Assembly: GCA_913776405.1 (NCBI GenBank)
Contig: CAJYOV010000161.1
Span: 1-12,143, forward strand
DNA: 12,143 nucleotides
Origin: Pseudobdellovibrionaceae bacterium
Lineage (GTDB): Bacteria; Bdellovibrionota; Bdellovibrionia; Bdellovibrionales; JAMPXM01
Direction of reading: 5' to 3'
Position 1 is the stretch's first letter. The number at the start of each line of letters is the position of its first letter. This document shows, in pieces, positions 1 to 6,548 of the stretch. The position numbers and the translations under genes are program-made. The notes under the pieces are model-generated. The model saw nothing but the letters and a program-made list of their open reading frames with translations, did no database searches and was not told the DNA's origin.

Positions 1-5
1 CTGCT

Positions 6-185
6 TTATTGTTCGAGAGGTAATTCGCCGTCGCGTCCGTAAATAGAATTGAAGACAAACGGGGGGTGAATGCCCGCAGACATGACTGTGTTTGCGAGAT
101 CGTAGTTTTCTGCGATCTCGTTGAACATCGCGCGAACTTGTTCGGCTTTCGGTTTACCAGCGACAGGTTGAGCTTGTTGAGTCAC
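6..185 (-). pseudogene. menG: Broken N-terminal fragment of MenG/UbiE demethylmenaquinone methyltransferase
   Basis: This short reading frame has 59 codons and a GTG start at 185. An SD-like GTGGAG lies about 10 bases upstream, inside the end of aroF, and only one base separates it from the aroF stop. Residues 14-40 (AEQVRAMFNEIAENYDL, then ANTVMSAGIH) match the conserved N-terminus of UbiE/MenG, compare E. coli UbiE [20 protein letters not shown]. The family then continues with a basic Trp-containing stretch and the SAM-binding GxGxG region, in about 230-250 residues. Here the frame instead reads HPPFVFNSIYGRDGELPLEQ and stops at 8-6. Divergence begins exactly at a run of six C (coding strand, bases 61-66), but neither other frame restores UbiE-like sequence. 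It is either a truncated gene or an assembly error at a contig end. The enzyme normally performs the last, SAM-dependent methylation of menaquinone, which fits the neighbourhood. Identity of the N-terminus is fairly sure; the cause of the break is unknown. Confidence 0.6.
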
Positions 186-186
186 G

Positions 187-1029
187 TTACGGAGTCTCCA
201 CTTGGCGGCCGAGAGCGTGAGCCACTTTCGTGACTTGTTCGACGATAGTTTGGAATTGCGGATACGTCAGCGCCTGATGACCGTCAGAGAGAGCTTCTTT
301 CGGTCGCGGATGCACTTCGACGATGATGGCATCTGCGCCAGCAGCGACGCCCGCAAGCGACATTGGAAGAATCAATTCAGGGCGGCCTGTTCCGTGCGAA
401 GGGTCGACAACGACCGGGAACGATGTGTGCGCCTTCAAGTAAGCGACCGAGTTTAAATCAAGAGTGTTGCGTGTTGTTGGTTCAAACGTGCGGATGCCGC
501 GTTCACAGAGAAGAACGTTTTCGTTTCCGCCCTTGATGACGTAGTCAGCGGCTTTGATCCATTCGTCGACTGTCGCAGCAAACGCGCGCTTCAGAAGAAC
601 GGGCGTTTGAGTTTGGCCGAGTTCTTTCAAAAGCTCGTAGTTGTACATGTTGCGCGAGCCGACTTGAAACATGTCGACAGCCTCGACGAAATCGCCAAGC
701 TGACGCGGGTCCGTGATCTCAGAGACAATTGGCATGCCGAGATCGCGTTTGACGTCCTTTATGAACGAGAGAGCGTTGAGACCCAAGCCTTGAAACGCAT
801 CGGGGCTCGTGCGCATTTTATAAATGCCGCCACGAAGAAACGTTGCGCCGGCTTTTTTGACTTCAGTGCCGACTTCAAGCAAGTGCTCTTTCGATTCGAT
901 CGAGCAAGGGCCAGCCATGATTGTGAGATTGCCCGAGCCAATGACGTGCGTGCGAGCGACGCCTTTTGAGTCGGTGAAGGTCATTTGAACGGGCCGTGTG
1001 ACCGGTCGTGTTGTGTTTTTCGAATTCAT
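187..1029 (-). CDS. aroF: 3-deoxy-7-phosphoheptulonate (DAHP) synthase, type I-beta, catalytic domain only
   Basis: Condenses phosphoenolpyruvate with erythrose 4-phosphate, the first step of the shikimate pathway, in the cytoplasm. The 280-residue protein is a single TIM-barrel of the AroA/KdsA family. Visible motifs are GPCSIES (40-46), KMRTSP (71-76), VLLKR (144-148), CERGIRTFE (175-183), DPSHGTGR (209-216) and EVHPRP (238-243). Predicted metal ligands are C42, H212, E238 and D249, with the same spacing as in Thermotoga maritima DAHP synthase. KxRTSP argues for DAHP rather than KDO-8-phosphate synthase. The N-terminal regulatory (ACT/ferredoxin-like) domain of the Thermotoga enzyme and any fused chorismate mutase are absent, so feedback inhibition may be lacking (inference). 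Two ATG codons are possible, at 1038 and 1029. I prefer 1029 because AAGGA then sits 8 bases upstream, whereas GAAGG abuts the first ATG directly. It is divergent from menF and followed by the menG fragment, which suggests precursor supply for menaquinone. Confidence 0.95.
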   Translation of the reverse strand: MNSKNTTRPVTRPVQMTFTDSKGVARTHVIGSGNLTIMAGPCSIESKEHLLEVGTEVKKAGATFLRGGIYKMRTSPDAFQGLGLNALSFIKDVKRDLGMPIVSEITDPRQLGDFVEAVDMFQVGSRNMYNYELLKELGQTQTPVLLKRAFAATVDEWIKAADYVIKGGNENVLLCERGIRTFEPTTRNTLDLNSVAYLKAHTSFPVVVDPSHGTGRPELILPMSLAGVAAGADAIIVEVHPRPKEALSDGHQALTYPQFQTIVEQVTKVAHALGRQVETP

Positions 1030-1038
1030 CGAATTCAT
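1021..1038. repeat. Perfect 9-bp tandem duplication spanning the aroF start codon
   Basis: The unit CGAATTCAT occurs twice head to tail (1021-1029 and 1030-1038). On the aroF strand this duplicates ATGAATTCG, so the protein begins Met-Asn-Ser-Met-Asn-Ser if the first ATG is used. The duplication creates two in-frame start codons at different distances from the GAAGG ribosome-binding sequence and could alter translation efficiency. Confidence 0.85.
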
Positions 1039-1087
1039 CCTTCGTTTTATAGCACGAATCCGGTATCGAGTTCAGAAGGAGGGGCTC
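1030..1087. promoter_or_regulatory. Divergent aroF / menF control region
   Basis: These roughly 58 bases separate two diverging genes and must hold both promoters unless one lies inside the opposite gene. On the minus strand TATAAA (1051-1046) lies 17 bases from TGAACT (1074-1069), a good -10 with a poor -35. It would start transcription near 1039, leaving almost no leader for aroF and cutting into its SD sequence, so the match may be chance. No convincing plus-strand -10/-35 pair for menF was found. There is no clear operator palindrome. Confidence 0.35.
1076..1082 (+). promoter_or_regulatory. Strong ribosome-binding site that fixes the menF TTG start
   Basis: AAGGAGG is a near-perfect Shine-Dalgarno sequence 5 bases before an in-frame TTG at 1088. 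It decides the start: the upstream in-frame ATG at 998 lies inside aroF coding sequence and has no such site, and the 30 residues it would add do not resemble the family. Confidence 0.75.
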
Positions 1088-2206
1088 TTGACGAACCATG
1101 CGTTTTCCGAAACCGATGCGGCGGAGTTCCTGCGCTCAGGTTTTATCTTCGGACTCAGCGACGGCCGTTACGCGATCGGTTGGGGTGAGCTGAAGAAGAG
1201 CCAAGATTCCGCAAACGGTGTTGAAAGATCTTGCTCGGTTTATGCTCCCGATTTCTACCTCGAAGACAAATCGCCCTGGTTCATCCCATCGCAGTTTGCC
1301 CTCGTAAACCGAGAGTTTTTCGCCACCCATGTTCTTCCGAAATTGACTACGGAAGTCAAAGACTTCCGCTGGTCGGAGCCCTCTGAAGACGGTTTCCAAA
1401 AACAGTTCATGAAAATCCAAAACGCGTGCAAAAACGAGGGGTTGCAGAAAGCCGTACCGGTCGTTCACGCAACCGCTGAGTTGGAAGCTTCGCCGGGGTT
1501 TATCGGGTCTTCCCTTCGCGCTCTGTCTAAAATTCCGCAAACCCTTACTCCGTATGGCTTCTGGGGCACGTCGTCTCAAGGCGCGGAAGGTCTTGTCGGC
1601 GCAACGCCTGAGGCTCTCTTTCTTCAAACCGGTGAAACTCTTTCGACGATGGCCCTCGCCGGTACACGTAAGAAAGAGTCGAATGGCTCTGGCGCTGAAG
1701 CACTCATCAAAGACCCTAAAGAGCGCCATGAGCACCAGCTCGTGATCGACGATATCCGCAGTGTCTTGTCAAATTTTGGCGAGGTTCGAGTAGGCGCAAC
1801 AACGACGGTCGAACTCCCCACTCTTTTTCATTTGAAAACGTCGATCTCGGTCACACTCAAATCGAACTTCGGAAGCGAACATCAGAACGTCTTTGGGACG
1901 CTCGCAAAGGCCCTTCACCCAACGCCTGCGCTGGGTCTCGCGCCACGCTCGTTGGGCGTTAGTTACCTCAAAAACTGGGACGAAGTTGACTTGCGTGGTC
2001 GCTTTGGTGCTCCGTTTGGCGTTTCGATTCAATTGGGTGGCGAAGTCATCCGTGAGTGCCTCGTTGGTATACGCAATGTGCAGTGGCGCGGATCTCGCTT
2101 CCAACTCGGCTCAGGATGCGGCATCGTTCCTGAAAGCCAAGTTGATCGCGAATGGGCCGAGCTAAAATTAAAGCGCGACTCCGTTCGTAAAATCCTGGGT
2201 CTCTGA
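1088..2206 (+). CDS. menF: Isochorismate synthase MenF (chorismate-binding family)
   Basis: Converts chorismate to isochorismate with Mg2+, the entry step to menaquinone. With the TTG start at 1088 (SD AAGGAGG 5 bases upstream) the protein has 372 residues. The N-terminal third is variable, and the chorismate-binding domain fills the rest. Visible motifs are QKAVPVVHATAE (K121 matches the KVVLARAT catalytic-base segment of E. coli MenF), a GATPEALF segment, MALAGTRKKE, ERHEHQLVIDDI, LFHLKTSI, ALHPTPALGLAPR and the C-terminal GSGCGIVPES followed by a typical EW-E-K helix. The family also includes EntC/PchA, anthranilate and aminodeoxychorismate synthases. ALAGT, HPTPA and the position just before menD point to isochorismate synthase. 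The usual YAG-G segment near the end reads FGAPFG, a mild departure. It is the first gene of the menFDHACE run; menD follows after 10 bases. Confidence 0.92.
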   Translation: MTNHAFSETDAAEFLRSGFIFGLSDGRYAIGWGELKKSQDSANGVERSCSVYAPDFYLEDKSPWFIPSQFALVNREFFATHVLPKLTTEVKDFRWSEPSEDGFQKQFMKIQNACKNEGLQKAVPVVHATAELEASPGFIGSSLRALSKIPQTLTPYGFWGTSSQGAEGLVGATPEALFLQTGETLSTMALAGTRKKESNGSGAEALIKDPKERHEHQLVIDDIRSVLSNFGEVRVGATTTVELPTLFHLKTSISVTLKSNFGSEHQNVFGTLAKALHPTPALGLAPRSLGVSYLKNWDEVDLRGRFGAPFGVSIQLGGEVIRECLVGIRNVQWRGSRFQLGSGCGIVPESQVDREWAELKLKRDSVRKILGL

Positions 2207-2216
2207 AAGCAGTCGT

Positions 2217-3824
2217 ATGAACATCGAGTGGTCGAAAAAAATTCTGACGGACCTCAGTGGTCTCGGCGTCGAAGAAATCGTCTTCTGCGCAGGGGCGCGC
2301 AACAGCCCACTCGTCATGGCGCTGGATCGTGCGAAAGGCATAAGAGCCTACTCGTTCTTCGAAGAGCGTTCGGCGTCGTTCTTCGCACTCGGTCTTGCAA
2401 GAAAGTCTGGGCGCCCGGTTGCGGTGATCACGACATCCGGAACGGCTGCGGCTGAGCTTTTACCGGCAACGATCGAAGCGTTTCACACAGGCGTACCACT
2501 CATTCTTGTAACGGCGGATCGACCGCGAAGGCTTCGCGGTACGGGCGCACCGCAGGCGATCGATCAAACGGGTTTGTACTCGAAGTTCATCGCAGCCGAA
2601 TTTGATCTCGAATCAGGCGCAGACTTCGACTTATCTCAGTGGCAAAAGCGCGCGCCCGTTCATCTCAACATCTGCTTCGACGAACCTCTTATCGATTCAC
2701 AGCTCGAAGACTACACATTGACCCCAGCTGAATCAGAGACCTTTGTTGGCGCCTCTTCGTGCGCAGCGACTGCGAGTGCCGAGTGGGCGAGCGTCAGGCT
2801 TGCGCGCTTCATGAAAGCGCCTGGCGATTTGATGGTTCTCGTTGGCACTTTAGAATCGGATCGCGAACGCGCGAGTGTTGCGACCTTCTTACGAGAACTG
2901 GGTGCACCGACTTATCTCGAAGCGACATCCGGCTTGCGTGAAGACCCGTCGCTCGCCATGATCGCACTGCGGTCTGGCGACAAAATTTTGCCGAAAGCGT
3001 TGAAAGAATTCGGCATCAAACGCGTGCTTCGCCTAGGTGGGATTCCAACTGCGCGTGTGTGGCGCGATCTCGAAGACCCCGCGAATGACGTCGAGACGTT
3101 TTCTCTAGCGCCGCTACCGTTTGCGGGTTTGAGTCGCGGTGAGTTTCTCTGTTGCGAGTTGTCTTCGACACTCATGACGTTCATGCAAAACTCGCAGAAC
3201 TTTCGTGTGCCGGGCACATCACTGTCGCTCCTCACACAAGATCGTGCCCTCACGGAACGACTCGAGCAGCTCTTGCGTGAAGAACCGAAAAGTGAGCCCG
3301 CGCTCGTTCATGCTTTAACGACGTTGATGGCGGAAGGTTCGCTTGCCTATGTTGGCAACTCTCTTCCGATTCGTGAATGGGATCTTGCAGCCACCTACGA
3401 GAAGAATCACACGGTTGAAGCCAATCGCGGCGTGAACGGGATCGATGGTCAGCTTTCGACGTTCTTGGGCCTTTGTCGCGAAGAAGGTGAGAACTGGGCG
3501 CTCATGGGTGATCTCACGGCGATGTACGATCTCGCTGGGCCGTGGGCACTGACTCAGAAAAACTGCGGTCAGATCCGCCTCGTCATTTTGAATAACGGCG
3601 GCGGCAAGATCTTCAACCGCATCTTCAACAACGCACTTTTCGAGAACCGCCATGATTTCGACTTCGCACCTTGGGCGAAGCAGTGGCGTTGGGATTATGA
3701 AAAATGGACCGAGGTGCCGCACAATTGGTCGGGTGGTGCGCAAGTCATGATCGAACTCGTTCCCGACAACGAGGCAACGAGCCGATTCTGGAATCGCTAC
3801 GATGAACTCTTCAAATCACTCTGA
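2217..3824 (+). CDS. menD: SEPHCHC synthase MenD (thiamine-diphosphate dependent)
   Basis: Joins isochorismate and 2-oxoglutarate with loss of CO2 to give 2-succinyl-5-enolpyruvyl-6-hydroxy-3-cyclohexadiene-1-carboxylate. At 535 residues it has near-usual family length. The N-terminal Pyr domain shows CAGARNSPL (24-32; E. coli has GSRSTPL, so Ser is replaced by Ala27 while Arg28 is kept), FFEERSASF with the ThDP-activating glutamate at E50, TTSGTAAAELLPA (72-84) and ADRPRRLRGTGAPQAIDQ (100-117). The C-terminal PP domain shows NRGVNGIDG, then GDLTAMYDL near 430 and NNGGGKIF near 460, the ThDP/Mg2+ binding segment. The ATG is 10 bases after the menF stop with only a weak AG-rich ribosome site, so coupling to menF is likely. 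Its last 23 bases overlap menH. No frame break is seen. Confidence 0.96.
   Translation: MNIEWSKKILTDLSGLGVEEIVFCAGARNSPLVMALDRAKGIRAYSFFEERSASFFALGLARKSGRPVAVITTSGTAAAELLPATIEAFHTGVPLILVTADRPRRLRGTGAPQAIDQTGLYSKFIAAEFDLESGADFDLSQWQKRAPVHLNICFDEPLIDSQLEDYTLTPAESETFVGASSCAATASAEWASVRLARFMKAPGDLMVLVGTLESDRERASVATFLRELGAPTYLEATSGLREDPSLAMIALRSGDKILPKALKEFGIKRVLRLGGIPTARVWRDLEDPANDVETFSLAPLPFAGLSRGEFLCCELSSTLMTFMQNSQNFRVPGTSLSLLTQDRALTERLEQLLREEPKSEPALVHALTTLMAEGSLAYVGNSLPIREWDLAATYEKNHTVEANRGVNGIDGQLSTFLGLCREEGENWALMGDLTAMYDLAGPWALTQKNCGQIRLVILNNGGGKIFNRIFNNALFENRHDFDFAPWAKQWRWDYEKWTEVPHNWSGGAQVMIELVPDNEATSRFWNRYDELFKSL
2522..2540. repeat. 19-bp perfect inverted repeat inside menD
   Basis: ACCGCGAAG and CTTCGCGGT are exact reverse complements separated by a single G (2531). 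They fall in menD codons for the Pro-Arg-Arg-Leu-Arg segment near residues 103-107. With a one-base spacer it is more a DNA dyad than a good RNA hairpin. No role is known; it may be a chance consequence of Arg codons. Confidence 0.6.
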
Positions 3825-4557
3825 TCATCACCTGATTTGTCTTCATGGTTTCTTGGGCCTCGCATCGGATTGGTCCAAACTTGCGCCACTTGCGCCTGAA
3901 TCATGGTCCGTTCAAACTGAAAATCTTTGGTCGCAGCTTGGCGACTTCGATACTTGGGCGCGCGACTTTACCGAGCGAGTCGGTGCGCTTTCTGGCACAA
4001 AGATCCTCTTAGGTTACTCGCTTGGTGGACGTCTCGCACTTCACGCTCTCAAACTTCGCCCTGACCTTTTTGAGGGCGCGATCTTAGTGTCAACCAACCC
4101 TGGGCTCAAGTCGGCGGCTGAAAGAGAGGCTCGTCTCGCCGCGGATCAGCTGTGGGCAGATAAATTCCGCAGAACAGAGTGGTCTGCTCTGATGTCAGAG
4201 TGGAATTCGCAAAACGTTTTCACGCAGCCGCAAAACTTGGCGAGTGACGCGATTGTTCTCGCTCGCGATGAATCAGACTTCGATCGCGAGCTACTTGCTG
4301 AGTCTCTCGAGCTTTGGTCGCTCGGGTTTCAGCAAGATTTAGAGGCTGCTTTAAAAGAACTTGAGCTGCCTCTATTGTTCATCACCGGTCAGGCCGACGC
4401 GAAGTTCACGGCGCTCGCAAGCGCGCTTCTGCAGTCGCCAGCTTGGGGCGACCGCGAACATCACGTTATCGACGGAGCAGGTCACCGTGTGCCGTGGGAC
4501 GCCCCTCAAGACTTCCGCAGTCTTGTTGCGAAGTTTCTGAGCCGCTGGTATCGATAG
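3802..4557 (+). CDS. menH: SHCHC synthase MenH (alpha/beta hydrolase fold)
   Basis: Eliminates pyruvate from SEPHCHC to give SHCHC. The 251-residue protein is a single alpha/beta-hydrolase domain. HGFLG (15-19) forms the oxyanion turn, GYSLGGR (71-77) carries nucleophile S73, and the rest of the triad is D199 in TGQADAKF and H228 in GAGHRVPW. GYSLGGR and the D-x-KF segment match E. coli MenH, and context settles it against a general esterase. The ATG at 3802 lies 23 bases inside the menD end in another frame, with only a weak GGA upstream. This suggests translation by re-initiation from menD. menA follows after 21 bases. Confidence 0.92.
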   Translation: MNSSNHSDHHLICLHGFLGLASDWSKLAPLAPESWSVQTENLWSQLGDFDTWARDFTERVGALSGTKILLGYSLGGRLALHALKLRPDLFEGAILVSTNPGLKSAAEREARLAADQLWADKFRRTEWSALMSEWNSQNVFTQPQNLASDAIVLARDESDFDRELLAESLELWSLGFQQDLEAALKELELPLLFITGQADAKFTALASALLQSPAWGDREHHVIDGAGHRVPWDAPQDFRSLVAKFLSRWYR

Positions 4558-4578
4558 AGTCTTAGGAGAGATTCTGTC

Positions 4579-5475
4579 GTGGCAGCACCCTTGAAGTCTT
4601 GGATCTTAGCTCTACGCCCGAAAACAATTGTCGCTTCGATTGTGCCTGTCGTTGTCGCAACTGGCCTCGTACACGGCTCAGGTTTTCCTGTCATTTGGTG
4701 GATTTCTCTTTTTGCAGTCACCAGCGCAATCTTCATTCAGATCGGTACGAACCTCGTCAACGACGCGATCGATTTCAAAAAGGGCGCAGACACTGAAACA
4801 CGTACCGGGCCTCAGCGTGTTACTCAAAGCGGTCTCATGACTTCGAAACAAGTCATGAAAGGCGCTTACTTTTGTTTTCTCTGCGCTTTCATCTTGGGTG
4901 TACCGCTGGTGCTCCAAGGCGGCGTTCCGATCATCATCGTAGGTCTCATCTCGATCGCGCTCGCGTACGGCTACACTGGTGGGCCGTTCCCGCTCGCGTA
5001 CAAAGGTTTGGGTGATCTGTTCGTGATCGTCTTCTTCGGTCTCATCGCTGTGATGACGACGTTTTATTTGCATACGACGTTTATCGATATGAAGTCCGCG
5101 GTCGCAGGCTTGCAAGTCGGTATGCTTGCGACAGTCTTGATTGCGATCAACAACCTTCGCGACGCACCTCAAGACGCTCTCGTTGGCAAAAAGACGTTGG
5201 CCGTTCGTTTCGGCGTGACGTTTGCTCGTTTCGAGATCGCTTTCATGGCGCTCGCTCCTTTTCTTCTCGGTATCTTTTGGTGGAAAGAGGGTTGGGTTTC
5301 GGCAGCGATCTTGCCGATTCTCGCTTTCGCTTTCGCGCACCGAGTGGTTCGCGGCGTTTCAACGCATGAGCCTGGGCCGATCTTCAATAAATTTCTCGCG
5401 ATGTCTGCGGCTCTCCAGCTTGTTTTTGGTCTCATGCTGGCAATCGGTCTTTGGATGAAAGCGGGTCGTGTGTGA
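4579..5475 (+). CDS. menA: 1,4-dihydroxy-2-naphthoate polyprenyltransferase MenA
   Basis: Integral membrane enzyme of the UbiA superfamily that attaches the polyprenyl tail to 1,4-dihydroxy-2-naphthoate, giving demethylmenaquinone. The GTG start at 4579 has AGGAG (4564-4568) 10 bases upstream. The 298 residues hold about eight or nine hydrophobic segments. The first Asp motif is NDAIDFKKGAD (61-71), followed by the GPQRVTQSG segment. The second is NNLRDAPQD near 191-199, followed by KKTLAVRFG. Both are canonical MenA forms and would bind Mg2+ and the prenyl diphosphate. Length is normal. Its TGA stop overlaps the menC GTG start by four bases. A second family member at 9417-10496 is more divergent, so this one is the likely genuine MenA. 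Confidence 0.95.
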   Translation: MAAPLKSWILALRPKTIVASIVPVVVATGLVHGSGFPVIWWISLFAVTSAIFIQIGTNLVNDAIDFKKGADTETRTGPQRVTQSGLMTSKQVMKGAYFCFLCAFILGVPLVLQGGVPIIIVGLISIALAYGYTGGPFPLAYKGLGDLFVIVFFGLIAVMTTFYLHTTFIDMKSAVAGLQVGMLATVLIAINNLRDAPQDALVGKKTLAVRFGVTFARFEIAFMALAPFLLGIFWWKEGWVSAAILPILAFAFAHRVVRGVSTHEPGPIFNKFLAMSAALQLVFGLMLAIGLWMKAGRV

Positions 5476-6548
5476 GCGACGTTCGGCGAATTTGGTTTTC
5501 TCCATATTCGCTGAGTCCGCGTGCGGCTCTTGGTGCTCACACCACGGCTTCGCCGATGAGTTTGCCCAAGAAGCCACGGCACGGCTCACTTCTTAAGTTT
5601 GAATTTCAATCGGGCGCGATCGGCTACGCGGATCTCCATCCTTGGACGGAGCTCGGTGATCAAGATCTCGAAACGCAGTTAAAGACACTTTCGGAATCGA
5701 AGTTTTCACGACTCTCTCAAAGGTCGTGCGAGCTTGCACGAATCGACTCTGAAGCGCGCTCGCGAGGTGTCAGCGTCTTTGACGGCCTGCAGATTCCTAC
5801 GAGTCATTTTCTTTTCACCGATCTCTCGGAGCTGACTGAGACAACACTCGCTGAAATCGAGAGCCAAGGTTTTTCAATTTTCAAAGCCAAAGCAGGTCGA
5901 AATCTTGCGCGCGAGCGCGAAGCACTTGAGACTGCTTTGAACGCGCACCAGAAAGCACAACCCAAGTCTCAGCTAAAAGTTCGACTCGATTTCAATTCGA
6001 GTCTTGTTGAGAAGGTCGCGATCGAGTGGCTGTTGAGCCTTGAGCCAAGCACTCGCGCTCGAATCGACTTCTGTGAAGATCCGACGCCTTTTGAATCCGC
6101 AGCTTGGGCTCAGGTGAGGGCCCAAACAGGTGTCGATCTGTATTGCGATCTCGAATCCGAATCGTTACTTCGCGACGGAAATTCAGAGAGGCCTTTGGGC
6201 GCCGATGCCGCTGTTTCAGGTCTAGTTCTAAAGCCCGCTCGGCAATCGATCGAGTCCGCGAAAGCGAGCGCCCACAAGGTCGTTGTCACAAGTTATCTCG
6301 ATCATCCGCTTGGCCAAATGGGTGCAGCCTTTGAGGCTGCGCGCTTAGCGCAATCTCGCGACGTCGGTGTTTGCGGCCTGCTTTCGCAGACGGCGTATGA
6401 ATCAACGGCCTACTCGGGTGAACTGAAGATCGAAGGGCCGCAACTTTTGCCAGGCCTCGAGCAATCCGGGTTTGGCTTTGGCGGCTTACTTGAGGCCGAA
6501 CCATGGCAAGTCTTGCTGAAAGCGGCGTCTGCAGGGCAGACGTCGTGA
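5472..6548 (+). CDS. menC: o-Succinylbenzoate synthase MenC (enolase superfamily)
   Basis: Dehydrates SHCHC to o-succinylbenzoate. I place the start at GTG 5472, whose GTGA overlaps the menA stop. An in-frame ATG at 5451 would overlap menA by 25 bases and add seven residues before the FSPYSL segment typical of the family N-terminus. The 358-residue protein keeps the muconate-lactonising subgroup catalytic set: the KAK segment (138-140), metal ligands D173 in RLDFN, E202 in CEDP and D226 in YCDLES, and the opposite-face lysine K254 in LVLKPA. The sequence is otherwise diverged, as MenC usually is. No truncation is seen. menE begins in its stop codon. Confidence 0.9.
   Translation: MSDVRRIWFSPYSLSPRAALGAHTTASPMSLPKKPRHGSLLKFEFQSGAIGYADLHPWTELGDQDLETQLKTLSESKFSRLSQRSCELARIDSEARSRGVSVFDGLQIPTSHFLFTDLSELTETTLAEIESQGFSIFKAKAGRNLAREREALETALNAHQKAQPKSQLKVRLDFNSSLVEKVAIEWLLSLEPSTRARIDFCEDPTPFESAAWAQVRAQTGVDLYCDLESESLLRDGNSERPLGADAAVSGLVLKPARQSIESAKASAHKVVVTSYLDHPLGQMGAAFEAARLAQSRDVGVCGLLSQTAYESTAYSGELKIEGPQLLPGLEQSGFGFGGLLEAEPWQVLLKAASAGQTS

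Noticed and set aside
61..66. Simple phase-variable frameshift at the C6 tract in menG
   Set aside because: Neither alternative frame after the tract restores UbiE/MenG sequence, so slippage alone cannot switch an intact gene back on.
187..1029. Reading aroF as KDO-8-phosphate synthase (kdsA)
   Set aside because: The family fold is shared, but the KxRTSP motif and the Cys/His/Glu/Asp spacing match type I-beta DAHP synthase.
998..1087. N-terminal extension of MenF starting at ATG 998
   Set aside because: It lies inside aroF coding sequence on the other strand and has no ribosome site. The strong AAGGAGG before TTG 1088 fixes a later start.
1136..1735. 199-codon minus-strand frame opposite menF
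   Set aside because: It is Arg- and Phe-rich with no motif, and the plus strand carries an unmistakable chorismate-binding enzyme.
4678..5340. 220-codon minus-strand frame opposite menA
   Set aside because: It is rich in Arg, Glu, Asp and His with no recognisable domain, as expected for the antisense of a hydrophobic membrane gene.
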